Positions 41,181-52,148 are shown, numbered from the stretch's first letter. The stretch is DNA of 64,000 nucleotides from an uncultured Rhizobiaceae group bacterium (GCA_937930635.1 CALHCF010000006.1:62001-126000); one strand, 5' to 3'. Translations and numbers: made by a program. The notes: generated by a model from the letters alone, not told the origin.

Positions 41181-41603
41181 TCAGCCTGCAATTTCAATTC
41201 CAGAAAACCAGTAGGCGATTTCTTCAGCTGCGGTTTCCGGCGCGTCCGAACCGTGAACACTGTTTTCGCCAAGAGACAGCGCAAAATCCTTACGGATCGT
41301 TCCCTCGGCGGCTTCCGCCGGATTGGTTGCGCCCATAACCTCACGATTTTTGGCAATCGCATTTTCACCTTCCAGAACCTGAACAACCGTCGGCCCTGAA
41401 GACATGAACTCAGTCAACTCGCCAAAAAACGGACGTTCCTTGTGAACGGCATAAAAACCTTCCGCCTGACGCAGGCTCATGTGAACCCGTTTTGAGGCGA
41501 TAACACGCAATCCGGCTTCTTCGAGGCGGGTGGTTATCGCGCCGGTCAGATTGCGCTTGGTTGCATCCGGTTTAATCATGGAAAAAGTACGTTCGACTGC
41601 CAT
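41181..41603 (-). CDS. ndk: nucleoside diphosphate kinase
   Basis: [45 protein letters not shown]. Confidence 0.99.
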   Translation of the reverse strand: MAVERTFSMIKPDATKRNLTGAITTRLEEAGLRVIASKRVHMSLRQAEGFYAVHKERPFFGELTEFMSSGPTVVQVLEGENAIAKNREVMGATNPAEAAEGTIRKDFALSLGENSVHGSDAPETAAEEIAYWFSGIEIAG

Positions 41604-41758
41604 TGCATAAGTCCTGAATTTTGTGGGAGGAGTTGCGCGAGCCTATAGCCGAGAGTGTCAAAACGGGCAAGGGTGTGTGATAGCGAATGGCTGTGATCTT
41701 TCGTCTTTTGTGATCTCCATTCGGATACTGAATAAGCGACTATGAGCGCATCCAACCT

Positions 41759-42712
41759 TTGGGATTGTTGACCATGAACCAGACCCTGTTTGACGCGCCG
41801 GGACGCTTTTACAAAGGCAATCTGCACACCCATTCCACCCTTTCAGACGGTGTTTTGAGCCCACAGGACGTCTGTTTGCGGTATGCAGACCGCGGTTATG
41901 ATTTCATTTCGCTGACAGATCACTTCGTGGGGCGTTTCGATTATCCCATCACCGATACCACCCGTATGCGCACCAAAAATTTTACCACCATTTTGGGTGC
42001 CGAGCTTCATTCGGGCGCGAATTCGGCAGGTGAACTCTGGCATATACTTGCTGTCGGCCTGCCAGCCGATTTTGCGCCATCAAACACACCGACATTTCAG
42101 CCCCGCGATGATCAGGAAACAGGGCCGCAAATTGCCCAAAGAGCCGCCGATGCCGGAGCCTTCGTCGCCATTGCCCATCCTCACTGGTCTGCCCTGACTG
42201 AAGCAGACGCCCGTTCTCTGCAGGCTGCTCATGCCGTTGAGGTTTACAATCATGGTTGTGATGTGGAGTGCGATCGTGGCTACGGATTGCAAACACTCGA
42301 CACCCTGTTGAATGAAGGGCGTCGGGTGACCCTTTGCGCAACCGATGACGCCCATTTCGCGACACCCGACCACTTTGGTGGCTGGGTTATGGTCAAGGCA
42401 ACCGACAACGATCCCGACCTGCTTCTCGACGCGCTGAAGCAAGGACATCACTATTCCAGCCAGGGCCCTGATTTCCATAATATTTTATGGACCGATGACG
42501 AAGTGACCATCGAATGTTCTGCGGTCAATTCGGTCACGGTACAGGGCCGGGGTTCCGGCACTTCACAAATCGTAGGCGACACCCTGACGAGGGTCACTTT
42601 GCCGCTGGGCAGGGTGGCCAGCTCTCCCTGGGCTCGCATCAGCCTGATAGACGCCAAAGGAAAGCGTGCCTGGTCCAACCCCGTCTGGAAAACCGACGAC
42701 GGCTGGGTTTAG
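41759..42712 (+). CDS. PHP domain phosphoesterase-like protein
   Basis: KGNLHTHSTLSDGVLSPQDVCLRYADRGYDFISLTDHF. Confidence 0.9.
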   Translation: MGLLTMNQTLFDAPGRFYKGNLHTHSTLSDGVLSPQDVCLRYADRGYDFISLTDHFVGRFDYPITDTTRMRTKNFTTILGAELHSGANSAGELWHILAVGLPADFAPSNTPTFQPRDDQETGPQIAQRAADAGAFVAIAHPHWSALTEADARSLQAAHAVEVYNHGCDVECDRGYGLQTLDTLLNEGRRVTLCATDDAHFATPDHFGGWVMVKATDNDPDLLLDALKQGHHYSSQGPDFHNILWTDDEVTIECSAVNSVTVQGRGSGTSQIVGDTLTRVTLPLGRVASSPWARISLIDAKGKRAWSNPVWKTDDGWV

Positions 42713-42713
42713 G

Positions 42714-43412
42714 TCAGGCAGCACAGGCTGCAGGAACCGCACGACCCGCCCCGTCATACATATCGAGCAACCGCTCAAACCAATCCGCCACCCGGTTATC
42801 CTTTGGCATCACGTCGTTTTTGGCCGTCGTGCGCAACCATTGGAGCGCCCCAAATACGACGTAGTCTGCAAACAGCGGCTTATCTCCACCGATAAAATCC
42901 TGGGTTTTGAGCGTTAGCTCCAACGGCAAGAGTGCTTTCATGAGACCAGCGTTGTTCTTTTCGAACTTCTGGTCACACTCTTCCAGCGTCATGCCAAAAA
43001 TCTTTTCGCGGGTCATGCGAAAAAACGCCTGATCCTCAGGCGCCAGAGCGCTGTAAATATCAAACAAACAGAGTTTGGCGACTTCCGGATGCACCTGCGA
43101 CTGTGACCAGTTGATCACAAACTGTGTCATTGCAATACCACCCTCACCATCGAAGAGTGGCGGAGTATCGCGGTAGGTGGCATCGAGATATTTGGCAATC
43201 TCGAAACTGTCCTGCACAACGGTTTCGCCATCGCGCATCACCGGGACCTTCCGATCCGTCCCTCCTTCCAGAGACGCCACCTTTGTAAAGGGAACCGGCA
43301 CCGTCTGAAAATCCAGTCCCTTATGCGCAAAACTCAGTCGCGTCTTCCAGCAATGGGGGCTGAACAAGTGGGTTTCATCTGCACCACACAATTCGTAAAG
43401 TCTGATCGTCAT
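42714..43412 (-). CDS. glutathione S-transferase family protein
   Basis: RLYELCGADETHLFSPHCWKTRLSFAHKGLDFQTVPVPFTK...VPVMRDGETVVQDSFEIAKYLD. Confidence 0.92.
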   Translation of the reverse strand: MTIRLYELCGADETHLFSPHCWKTRLSFAHKGLDFQTVPVPFTKVASLEGGTDRKVPVMRDGETVVQDSFEIAKYLDATYRDTPPLFDGEGGIAMTQFVINWSQSQVHPEVAKLCLFDIYSALAPEDQAFFRMTREKIFGMTLEECDQKFEKNNAGLMKALLPLELTLKTQDFIGGDKPLFADYVVFGALQWLRTTAKNDVMPKDNRVADWFERLLDMYDGAGRAVPAACAA

Positions 43413-43674
43413 TGGTCATCACCTGATGGTTTCATGCTCGCTTTTGGCTATCACAGCCACCACGAAAACCGAACCCCCGCCCTTTTTTGTCGATAGCTCT
43501 GGTTTGCCGACTACCCCGGTAGAAAGCCAACAATCAGCAGCGATTCCCCGGCTTGTTCTCAACCTTTACCAGAACGTTTGGCAAACAGAGTTTCGACCCG
43601 AAAATAAATCATGGTGCATTGTCGCCCAAACGCCTAAAGCTGATTGCTCCAATCAAACAATAAGCAAACAGCCC

Positions 43675-44568
43675 ATGGAGAAGAAAGATCATATTGACGC
43701 CTTTGGTGCGGTGAGCCTGATATCCTTTTCAGCGCTGCTGGGCCTCAATCAGGTGATGATCAAGATCGTCAATTCCGGGCTGGAACCGGTGTTTCAGGCC
43801 GGACTTCGTTCGCTTCTCGCCCTGCCTCTGGTGATCGCCTTTTCAGTCGTTTTCAAAAAGACTTTGACGATATCAGACGGCAGTTTCTGGCCAGGCATGA
43901 TCAGTGGCACATTCTTTGCCGCAGAGTTCATTCTGCTGTTTCTCGCGCTTGATTACACGACCGTCGCACGGGCTTCTATCTTCTTCTACACAATGCCTTT
44001 CTGGCTTGCGATTGGCGCGCATTTTCTTATTCCCGGCGACCAGCTGTCGATCCCAAAGGTCATGGGGCTCCTGCTTGCCTTTGCCGGTGTCGCCCTTGCG
44101 TTGTCAAACAACGCATCACCCGCAACTCCCTATGCTTTGGTAGGTGATTTGTTGTGTATCCTGGGTGCCAGCATGTGGGCTGGCATCGCACTGTTGGCCC
44201 GCGTGACAAAGCTGTCAAAATCGGTTCCTGAAATGCAGCTTGTCTATCAACTGGCCGTTTCGGCACCGCTGATTTTGATCACTTCGCTGTTTTTTGGGCC
44301 CGCCGTGCGTGATCTTGAAATCCACCATCTGCTGATTTTCGCTTTTCAGGTGGTTGTCGTGGCAAGCTTCGGTTTTGCTTTCTGGTTCTGGTTGCTGGCA
44401 AAATATCCAGCCTCCGACATGGCAAGTTTTGGTTTTCTGGCACCTTTGTTTGGCGTCGTACTGGGTTGGCTGATACTGGGAGAGCCGGTCGGAATTACGC
44501 TTCTTGCGGCCCTGGTGCTGGTGGCGCTGGGCATTGTTCTGGTCAACAGACGACCTTCCAAAGGCTGA
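43675..44568 (+). CDS. EamA/DMT family transporter
   Basis: Ten TM helices in two repeats; YTTVARASIFFYTMPFWLAIGAHFLIPGDQLS; start moved to MEKKDHIDAFG. Confidence 0.92.
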   Translation: MEKKDHIDAFGAVSLISFSALLGLNQVMIKIVNSGLEPVFQAGLRSLLALPLVIAFSVVFKKTLTISDGSFWPGMISGTFFAAEFILLFLALDYTTVARASIFFYTMPFWLAIGAHFLIPGDQLSIPKVMGLLLAFAGVALALSNNASPATPYALVGDLLCILGASMWAGIALLARVTKLSKSVPEMQLVYQLAVSAPLILITSLFFGPAVRDLEIHHLLIFAFQVVVVASFGFAFWFWLLAKYPASDMASFGFLAPLFGVVLGWLILGEPVGITLLAALVLVALGIVLVNRRPSKG

Positions 44569-44748
44569 GAAATCAGCCCACCAAAAACCAAAAATCCTGC
44601 CTTTTGGCCTGACAGTCACCTTCAAGAAGCCGTGATGAACTATTCGTGACACGTGAAGGCCACCTGATTGAAGACTTCTTAAGGCTTGCCTACAATACAC
44701 ATTGATAGAAAAGACTTTTGCAGCCACAACCTCGAGGACCAGGTCGTC

Positions 44749-45717
44749 ATGACTTCTTATCGCTATCCAACACCCCCGTCCTCCCAGATCACATCCAAAG
44801 AAGATTTCCTGAACCGGCGCTCTTTTGTGGCTGGCATGGCCGGCGCATCAGGTCTGGCGGCAGCGCCATCATTTATCGGCTCCTCCGCTATTGCCCAGGA
44901 AAGAAAAGCTCAAAAGCTCAAAACCACCAGCAGTTCGTTTTCGACGGTCGAAAAGCCCAACAGCTATGAAGACGTGACCACCTATAACAATTTTTACGAA
45001 TTCGGCACCGGCAAGTCCGATCCTGCTGAAAATGCGCATACCCTGACGACCCGCCCCTGGACCATCGATGTCGGCGGCATGGTCAATAATCCCGGCAAAC
45101 TGGATATTGAAAAACTGCTGACCAAATTCACATTGGAGGAACGCATCTACCGTTTCCGCTGTGTTGAAGCCTGGTCAATGGTCATTCCCTGGGTCGGCAT
45201 TCCGCTGGCCGATGTGCTGAAGCAGTATGATGTTCAGGGTAGTGCCAAATATGTTGCCTTTGAAACGCTGCTTCGCCCCGAAGAAATGCCGGGTCAGAGT
45301 TCGACTTTCTCGTCTTTGCCATGGCCTTATGTCGAAGGCCTGCGCATGGACGAAGCGATGCATCCCCTCACCATTCTTGCCGTTGGACTTTACGGAGAAG
45401 TATTGCCCAACCAAAACGGCGCGCCGGTGCGGCTGGTGGTGCCGTGGAAATATGGCTTCAAGAGCATCAAATCAATTGTGTCCATGAAGCTGACAGAAGA
45501 TGAACCACCAACATCATGGAACAAAGCCGGTCCCCGTGAATACGGCTTCTATTCCAACGTAAACCCAACCGTAAATCATCCCCGCTGGAGCCAGGCCACA
45601 GAACGACGCATTGGTGCCGGTATTTTTGCCAAGCGGATCGAAACACTGATGTTCAATGGATATGCGGATCAGGTGGCTTCGCTTTACGAAGGTATGGACC
45701 TGCGCAAGTTCTACTAA
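44749..45717 (+). CDS. msrP: protein-methionine-sulfoxide reductase catalytic subunit (Tat-exported molybdoenzyme)
   Basis: [14 protein letters not shown] Tat signal; [42 protein letters not shown]. Confidence 0.97.
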   Translation: MTSYRYPTPPSSQITSKEDFLNRRSFVAGMAGASGLAAAPSFIGSSAIAQERKAQKLKTTSSSFSTVEKPNSYEDVTTYNNFYEFGTGKSDPAENAHTLTTRPWTIDVGGMVNNPGKLDIEKLLTKFTLEERIYRFRCVEAWSMVIPWVGIPLADVLKQYDVQGSAKYVAFETLLRPEEMPGQSSTFSSLPWPYVEGLRMDEAMHPLTILAVGLYGEVLPNQNGAPVRLVVPWKYGFKSIKSIVSMKLTEDEPPTSWNKAGPREYGFYSNVNPTVNHPRWSQATERRIGAGIFAKRIETLMFNGYADQVASLYEGMDLRKFY

Positions 45718-45735
45718 CGCGACAGCGCACCTCAA

Positions 45736-46425
45736 ATGTCCGATATGCCGGCAGCCGATATACCTGGCGAAAAACCCGCAATACCGTTAAGGTCGGCCAG
45801 AGTTTCTCAGGCTGACTTGTTTATGGCGCGTTCAAAGATTTGGACAGCACTGCCCTCATGGATCATCTATCCGCTGGGACTTATCCCTGCGCTGTATTAT
45901 TTTGCGGCGGCCTTTACCAACAAACTGGGTGCAGACCCGCTGGCCGTGCTGGAAAATGCGCTGGGCGAATGGGCGCTCATCTTTCTTGTCGCCGGTCTCA
46001 TGGTTACGCCGCTGATGTGGCTGACCCGCATTAATCTGGTCAAATACCGTCGCGCTGTCGGCCTGGTTGCCTTTGCTTATGTTGTGCTTCATCTGACGGT
46101 CTATCTTGTTCTCGATAAACAGTTTTTTTGGGGGGAAATCTGGAGCGATCTGATCAAGCGGCCTTATATCACCATCGGAGCTCTGGCTTTTCTTCTGCTA
46201 TTGCCGTTGGCGATTACATCCAACAATCGTTCCATCAGGAAGCTTGGTTCGCAGAGCTGGCGCAAGCTGCACCGTCTCGTCTATCCCGCCGCTTTGCTTG
46301 GTGCCATCCATTATGCTCTGCTTGAAAAGACCTGGCAGACAGAACCTTTGATGTATGTTGCCGCCGTGCTTGCGCTGATCGGTTTGCGAGGCATACGGTT
46401 CAGGATTCGCAGCAAGGCAACTTAG
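45736..46425 (+). CDS. msrQ: heme-binding membrane subunit of MsrPQ
   Basis: WALIFLVAGLMVTPLMWLTR...KYRRAVGLVAFAYVVLHLTVYLVLD; SWRKLHRLVYPAALLGAIHY. Confidence 0.96.
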   Translation: MSDMPAADIPGEKPAIPLRSARVSQADLFMARSKIWTALPSWIIYPLGLIPALYYFAAAFTNKLGADPLAVLENALGEWALIFLVAGLMVTPLMWLTRINLVKYRRAVGLVAFAYVVLHLTVYLVLDKQFFWGEIWSDLIKRPYITIGALAFLLLLPLAITSNNRSIRKLGSQSWRKLHRLVYPAALLGAIHYALLEKTWQTEPLMYVAAVLALIGLRGIRFRIRSKAT

Positions 46426-46434
46426 GACGCGGTT

Positions 46435-47424
46435 CTATTCCACTGTCGACTGAAATTTTGACATCAGATACGGCCCCGAAAGCACGGGCTCGTATTTCGG
46501 CTTTTCATTTTCCATCCGGCATGTTGGCAGGCAGGCAATCTCCTGATGCCAGTTGGGTTGATGGAAAAATGCAAACGACTGCCTTCGCCTGCGGGCCAGT
46601 TCCGGATCCTTTGGATTGACCACCCGGTGCAGTGTTGAAACCCAGCGGTCATTGGTCCAGCGCGCCATGAGATCCCCGATATTGATGATAAATGCATCCT
46701 CGATTGGCGGCACCGCCCGCCATGTGCCATCAGGCATTTGAATTTCCAGCCCTTCGGTGCCCGGTTGCGGCAGCAAAATGGTCAAACTGCCATAGTCTGA
46801 ATGGGCACCGGCACGCAGCTGGTTCGCCTTTGGAGCGACAAGCTGTTCTGGATAATTCAGCGCCCGCAACGCACTGATTGGTTTATCAACAGCCGCATCA
46901 AACGTCATTTCCGGCAGTTTCAGCGCATTGGCAAACAACCGCATAATTCGAACAGCCAGATTTTCCATTTGCAGATAGTAGGATGTCCATGCCTGTTTAA
47001 ACCCGGGCGGTTCTTGCGGCCAGATGGTTGCCGCATAGCAAAAGCTCAAAGCATCCTCATCGGTCAGCCCATCGGGAACAGAGAGCGGGCCACCATTGAA
47101 ACTTTCCTTGAGATCAGGCGGCGTATCGACGCCCTTGGACTTGGCCAATGCCTCACTTCCCGGCCCCAGATAACCGTAAGGGTATCCCGGATAGGGAGCT
47201 GCAACCTGATTTTTTACATCAGCCGACTGATCAAAAAAGGCCGTTGCACAGGACCAAAGATCATCGATAATTGCCTGTGGCACGCCATGGCCTGTAATTG
47301 CCAGAAATCCGGTCTCACGACAGATTGCGTCAACCTGCTGCCCCAATTCAGCACGGCGTTCCCCAGAAGCGCTGTCAAAAGCACCAAGATCAAAGACCGG
47401 AAATTCCTGCATTCGCGCGATCAA
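46435..47424 (-). CDS. isopenicillin N synthase family 2OG-Fe(II) dioxygenase
   Basis: GFLAITGHGVPQAIIDDLW; AGAHSDYGSLTILLPQPGTEGLEIQMPDGTWRAVPP. Confidence 0.94.
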   Translation of the reverse strand: MIARMQEFPVFDLGAFDSASGERRAELGQQVDAICRETGFLAITGHGVPQAIIDDLWSCATAFFDQSADVKNQVAAPYPGYPYGYLGPGSEALAKSKGVDTPPDLKESFNGGPLSVPDGLTDEDALSFCYAATIWPQEPPGFKQAWTSYYLQMENLAVRIMRLFANALKLPEMTFDAAVDKPISALRALNYPEQLVAPKANQLRAGAHSDYGSLTILLPQPGTEGLEIQMPDGTWRAVPPIEDAFIINIGDLMARWTNDRWVSTLHRVVNPKDPELARRRRQSFAFFHQPNWHQEIACLPTCRMENEKPKYEPVLSGPYLMSKFQSTVE

Positions 47425-47570
47425 CCTTCCTGAGACAAAGCTCTACTGTTTTTGATGAAGAGAGCTTTGGCAAGCCCACGGTCCAAAAGCCGCCCTGCGA
47501 GGGTAGTTGACTGTCCCCGTGGCCGGGCACTAGAGCTTAGGGCCAACAGTTTTCTCAAAAAGAGCAACAG

Positions 47571-48191
47571 ATGATCCGCCGGTTTGATGACTCCACTGCG
47601 CTTCTTCTGATTGATGTGCAAAAGGGCGTCGATGATACGTCTTATTATGGTGGCCCGACCGGACGGACCAACAATCCCGATGCAAAAGACCATATCAGAA
47701 CCATCCTGAAACAATGGCGCGAAGCGGGTGGCACGATCGCCTTTACCCGGCATGATTCCATCGAAGAAGGCTCACCGCTCAAACTTTCGCTGGAAAGTGG
47801 CCAACAGCTCGACGGTATGGAGATACTGCCGGGCGATATTGCCGTTTCAAAGAGCGTCAATAGCGGTTTTATCGGCACACCCCTGGCGCTTGAGCTGCGC
47901 CGCACCGGTATCAAACGGCTTTGCGTGGTTGGGTTTTTCACCAATGTCTGCGTTGAAACCACCGTCCGTATGGCAGGCAATATGGGCTTTGACACCTATC
48001 TGGTCCATGATGCCTGTTCGACCATGAACAGCATCGGGCTCGACGGAACCGACTATGACCCGCAGCTGGTGCACGATATGGCGATTGCCGGATTGCACGG
48101 AGAATTTTGTACTGCAATCAGCACACAGGATGCGCTCGGCCTGCTGACGGCAGACGCCTCCCACCTCGAACGGGTTCAGGGCAACGAATGA
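47571..48191 (+). CDS. cysteine hydrolase (isochorismatase family)
   Basis: TALLLIDVQKGVDD, IKRLCVVGFFTNVCVETTVRMAGNMGFDTYLVHDA. Confidence 0.94.
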   Translation: MIRRFDDSTALLLIDVQKGVDDTSYYGGPTGRTNNPDAKDHIRTILKQWREAGGTIAFTRHDSIEEGSPLKLSLESGQQLDGMEILPGDIAVSKSVNSGFIGTPLALELRRTGIKRLCVVGFFTNVCVETTVRMAGNMGFDTYLVHDACSTMNSIGLDGTDYDPQLVHDMAIAGLHGEFCTAISTQDALGLLTADASHLERVQGNE

Positions 48192-49060
48192 GCTACGGTG
48201 TCTCCTCGATGACAGACAGGTTGCGCCGGGTGGTTGTTCGCCAACCGGGGCCATCGATGCTGAATGCCGATCCGCAGAAATGGCATTACGGGACAAGCTT
48301 CAACCCACGGGATGTTACAAAAAACCATGCCGCGTTTGTCAGCCTGCTTGAAGAAAGCGGCGCAGAAGTGCTCCAAATGGGGAACGATGATGGCGGGATT
48401 GCCGACGCTGTCTTCACCTATGATGCCTCGTTGATGACTGGGGGAGGAGCAATCCTTCTCAGGCCGGGAAAGCCACTGCGGCAGGGAGAAGAGGAAGCGC
48501 ATCGCAGCTTCTATGAAGCCCATGATATTCCGGTGGTGGGTGCCATTGAAGGCGACGCCACAGCCGAGGGGGGTGACACATTCTGGCTTGACGACAAAAC
48601 CCTCGCCGTTGGACGCGGATACAGAACCAATGATGAGGGCATCCGCCAGCTGACAGAGATGATGCGCGAACAGAGCGTCGAAACGAAAGTGTTCGACCTG
48701 CCGCATTATCAGGGCGCAGAAGCATGTCTTCATCTCATGTCGCTGGTCAGTCTGGTCGACACCAGAACAGCTTTGGTCTGCCTTCCCATGCTGCCCGTTG
48801 GTTTGTTGCAACTGATGACCGGGATGGGCTACCGGCTGATCGAGACACCCATGGATGAATTCGAGCAGACGGCCACGCTCAACACCAATGTCCTGGCAAC
48901 CGCACCGGGTCAGTGCATCATGCTGGATGGTATTCCCAAAACCCGCGCGGCTCTGGAGCGTGACGGCGTGACGGTTCGCGTCTTTGACGGGAACTCCCTT
49001 TGTATCGGTTGCGAGGGTGGGCCAACCTGTCTGACCCGCCCGATCTGGCGCACCCCCTAA
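48188..49060 (+). CDS. dimethylargininase / amidinotransferase-like protein
   Basis: RRVVVRQPGPSM, GDATAEGGDTFWLDDKTLAVGRGYRTNDEGI, CLHLMSLVSLVDTRTALV; 4-bp overlap with upstream gene. Confidence 0.86.
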   Translation: MSYGVSSMTDRLRRVVVRQPGPSMLNADPQKWHYGTSFNPRDVTKNHAAFVSLLEESGAEVLQMGNDDGGIADAVFTYDASLMTGGGAILLRPGKPLRQGEEEAHRSFYEAHDIPVVGAIEGDATAEGGDTFWLDDKTLAVGRGYRTNDEGIRQLTEMMREQSVETKVFDLPHYQGAEACLHLMSLVSLVDTRTALVCLPMLPVGLLQLMTGMGYRLIETPMDEFEQTATLNTNVLATAPGQCIMLDGIPKTRAALERDGVTVRVFDGNSLCIGCEGGPTCLTRPIWRTP

Positions 49061-49138
49061 CTTTCTGGCGAAAACGCTGGCGCTTAGACAGGCAAGCTCT
49101 ATATTTCGAAAGTTCCATTACCTCGCGATCGATTTTTC

Positions 49139-50119
49139 ATGCTTCTTTCCCTCACCGAGATTGAAACTGCAGCAGCCTCTCTGGCCGGGCGCATTGTTGC
49201 AACACCAACGCTGACACTGACTTCAAGCCGCATCACGGACCATCTGCCTCGTGCGGCACAGGTTCATATGAAAATGGAACTGTTCCAGCAGGCGGGTTCA
49301 TTTAAGTCTCGCGGTGTGCTGTTGGCTATTGATGCGATGACGCAGGCAGAAAAATCCGCTGGTGTCACCGCCGTCTCGGCAGGAAATCACGCGCTGGCGG
49401 TCTCATGGGGCGCAGCAAATGCCGGGCTTTCCGCCAAGGTGGTCATGCCCAAAACCGCAGACCCAATACGCGTTGAGGGATGCAAAACTCTCGGTGCTGA
49501 AGTGGTTTTGACCGATGATGTCGCCAAAGCATTTGAGGAGGTCGACCGGCTGGTACGCGAGGAAGGGCGCAGCATGTTGCATCCCTTTGAAAGCCCGTTC
49601 ATGAGGCTGGGCGCGGCAACCTGCGGCCACGAATTTGCCACGGCCCATCCCGACATGGATGTGGTTCTAATACCCGTTGGTGGCGGCGGCCTGATCTCGG
49701 GCATGACGAGCGCTATCAAACGGCTGCTGCCGGATTGTGAAATTATTGGTGTGGAACCGTTTGGCGCGGACTCCATGTTCCGCAGCCTTCAAGCCAACGA
49801 ACCTGTCACACTGGACAGCGTCAAAACCATTGCCGACTCTCTGGGCGCTCCCATGGCCCTGCCGGATAGTTTTGCCATAGTCCGCGATCATGTTCATGAG
49901 ATTGTCCGCCTTGAGGACGATGAAATCAGAGCCTCAATGCGACTGATATTTCACACACTGAAGCTGGTGGCTGAACCGGCATGTGCCGCGACGCTGGCCG
50001 CCGCCATTGGACCCCTTAAAACGCGCCTTGCCGGAAAATCTGTTGGTATCATCGCCTGCGGATCAAACATCAGTATTGAAAAATTTGTGGCTTTGACCAG
50101 TCTGGCAGATGGTGACTGA
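49139..50119 (+). CDS. threonine/serine dehydratase-like PLP enzyme
   Basis: MKMELFQQAGSFKSRGVLLAI, VSAGNHALAVSW, VLIPVGGGGLISGM. Confidence 0.94.
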   Translation: MLLSLTEIETAAASLAGRIVATPTLTLTSSRITDHLPRAAQVHMKMELFQQAGSFKSRGVLLAIDAMTQAEKSAGVTAVSAGNHALAVSWGAANAGLSAKVVMPKTADPIRVEGCKTLGAEVVLTDDVAKAFEEVDRLVREEGRSMLHPFESPFMRLGAATCGHEFATAHPDMDVVLIPVGGGGLISGMTSAIKRLLPDCEIIGVEPFGADSMFRSLQANEPVTLDSVKTIADSLGAPMALPDSFAIVRDHVHEIVRLEDDEIRASMRLIFHTLKLVAEPACAATLAAAIGPLKTRLAGKSVGIIACGSNISIEKFVALTSLADGD

Positions 50120-50223
50120 CCTGTCGGCATTGAAGTGCCGTTTCAAAGCCAGACTACATATCAGGCAAGCTTCGAACCGCTGACATGTCGTCTGGCCCAA
50201 CCGGGTGATGATAAGGGAACCCC

Positions 50224-50847
50224 ATGAAATCACCCTCCTCATACCGTGATGATCCGGATGTGCCTTCTTCGAGGGAGCACCCTGAGAAAACGAAAGATCA
50301 TGCATCTGGATCATTCATCCCGATCTTTCATCGTGTCCTGGGTGATGATTTCGAACGCCTGCCTCCTGCCATACTTGAGACCCACATGACAACCGATCAA
50401 AGCCACTGGGTCGGGCGGGCCAACGTCACTCGCGGCACAAGGTTCTGGTCACGGTTGATCGCGGGCATCTTTGGCTTTCCAAAGGCTGCATCAGATATTT
50501 CGGTCAAAGTGGCAAAGACGTCGCGTCCCAATAGCGAGGTCTGGGTCCGTACCTTCGGCAACCGTCATTTCAGGTCACGGCTTACAGCAACCGATAAAGG
50601 CATGAGCGAAACATTCGGCCCTTTCACCTTCCTGCTGGGATTGAGGTTCGACGGAAGCGCCCTGCTCTACCCTGTTGTGGCATGCAGAATTGGCCTCTTG
50701 CCGCTCCCCGGCTGGTTTGTGCCAAAGGTTGTCGCTCGAGAATATGTTGAGGATGGTTTCTTCCGGTTTGATGTCGCCATTCATGCCCCGCTGACCGAAA
50801 GCCTTATTGTTCGCTATCGCGGCTGGTTGAAATCCGACCATAATTGA
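50224..50847 (+). CDS. DUF4166 domain-containing protein
   Basis: FERLPPAILETHMTTDQSHWVGRANVTRGTRFWSRLIAGIFGFPKA. Confidence 0.8.
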   Translation: MKSPSSYRDDPDVPSSREHPEKTKDHASGSFIPIFHRVLGDDFERLPPAILETHMTTDQSHWVGRANVTRGTRFWSRLIAGIFGFPKAASDISVKVAKTSRPNSEVWVRTFGNRHFRSRLTATDKGMSETFGPFTFLLGLRFDGSALLYPVVACRIGLLPLPGWFVPKVVAREYVEDGFFRFDVAIHAPLTESLIVRYRGWLKSDHN

Positions 50848-50881
50848 TATGCACAACAACACCGCTTTGGCGGTCGGGCGC

Positions 50882-50911
50882 TTGACGCCCGGAATCGCAA
50901 CCCCATATAAT
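50882..50911 (+). promoter_or_regulatory. sigma-70 promoter upstream of greA (TTGACG-N18-TATAAT)
   Basis: Direct reading: ttgacg 50882-50887, tataat 50906-50911. Confidence 0.65.
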
Positions 50912-51018
50912 CAGGCACATACAATGAGCGTCCAACAACGCCGAATAAATTTGGTACTCCGGCATGCGGCAGTCGCTGCGTCGGGGTTTTTTATGTCAAG
51001 AAGAGGGACAGCCTGACA

Positions 51019-51492
51019 ATGGAAAAGGTTCCCATGACCCAGCCCGGCTTTGCCGCGCTGGAAGAAGAATTGAAACGTCGCCAGTCGGAAGACCGGCACC
51101 GGATCGTTGAGGCCATCGCCGAAGCGCGGGCCCATGGCGATCTGTCGGAGAATGCCGAATATCATGCCGCCAAGGAGCAACAAAGCCACAATGAGGGCCG
51201 AATTGCGGAACTGGAGGACGCCATCGCCCGTGCGGAAGTCATCGATGTTTCGAAAATGTCGGGCGATACCGTGAAATTTGGCGCAACTGTGCGTCTGATT
51301 GACGAAGACACGGATGAAGAAAAACACTATCAGATTGTGGGTGATCAGGAGGCTGACGTCGCCTCTGGAAAGATCTCCATTTCGTCACCAATTTCACGGG
51401 CTTTGATCGGTAAAGAAGAAGGTGACAGTGTCGAAGTGGCCGCTCCCGGTGGATCACGGGCCTATGAAATCTTGAAAATTCAGTACATCTGA
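51019..51492 (+). CDS. greA: transcription elongation factor GreA
   Basis: [57 protein letters not shown]. Confidence 0.99.
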   Translation: MEKVPMTQPGFAALEEELKRRQSEDRHRIVEAIAEARAHGDLSENAEYHAAKEQQSHNEGRIAELEDAIARAEVIDVSKMSGDTVKFGATVRLIDEDTDEEKHYQIVGDQEADVASGKISISSPISRALIGKEEGDSVEVAAPGGSRAYEILKIQYI

Positions 51493-51516
51493 GCCAGCGA
51501 GCCGGAAGAGAAAATT

Positions 51517-52143
51517 ATGATCGACCTCTACACATTTGGCACTCCCAACGGCAAAAAAATATCCATTGCGCTGGAAGAGATGGAGCTGGAATACAAGACC
51601 CACACCATCAACATCATGAAGGATGAGCAGTTCGCTCCCGACTTTCTCAAGATTTCTCCCAACAACAAAATTCCGGCCATTGTCGATCATGAAACCGGCA
51701 TTTCACTGATGGAGTCGGGCGCTATTCTTTTCTATCTCGCCACCAAGACAGGGAAATTTCTTCCCAAAGATCCGCACCACCACTGGCAGGCTCTTGAATG
51801 GCTGATGTGGCAAATGGGTGGTTTTGGCCCCATGCTGGGCCAGGCCAACCACTTCCTGAAATTCAATCCGGGCAAAAGCGAATATGCCGAAACACGCTAC
51901 GGCAACGAAGCCAAGCGTCTTTACGGTGTTCTTGACAAGCAGCTTGCGGATCGTGAATTCATCGCTGGCACCTATTCCATCGCTGATATGGCAGCCTGGC
52001 CGTGGGCAGCGCGTTGGGAATGGCAGGGCATCGACATGGATGCACTGCCTAACCTGAAACGCTGGTACCACACCATGGCAGCACGTCCAGCGGTGCAAAA
52101 AGGCTACAGCGTGCCAACAGAAGCGGAAATTCCGCTTCCCTGA
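51517..52143 (+). CDS. glutathione S-transferase family protein (YfcG-like)
   Basis: DLYTFGTPNGKKISIALEEMELEYKTHTINIMKDEQFAPDFLKISPNNKIPAIVD. Confidence 0.95.
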   Translation: MIDLYTFGTPNGKKISIALEEMELEYKTHTINIMKDEQFAPDFLKISPNNKIPAIVDHETGISLMESGAILFYLATKTGKFLPKDPHHHWQALEWLMWQMGGFGPMLGQANHFLKFNPGKSEYAETRYGNEAKRLYGVLDKQLADREFIAGTYSIADMAAWPWAARWEWQGIDMDALPNLKRWYHTMAARPAVQKGYSVPTEAEIPLP

Positions 52144-52148
52144 ATACT

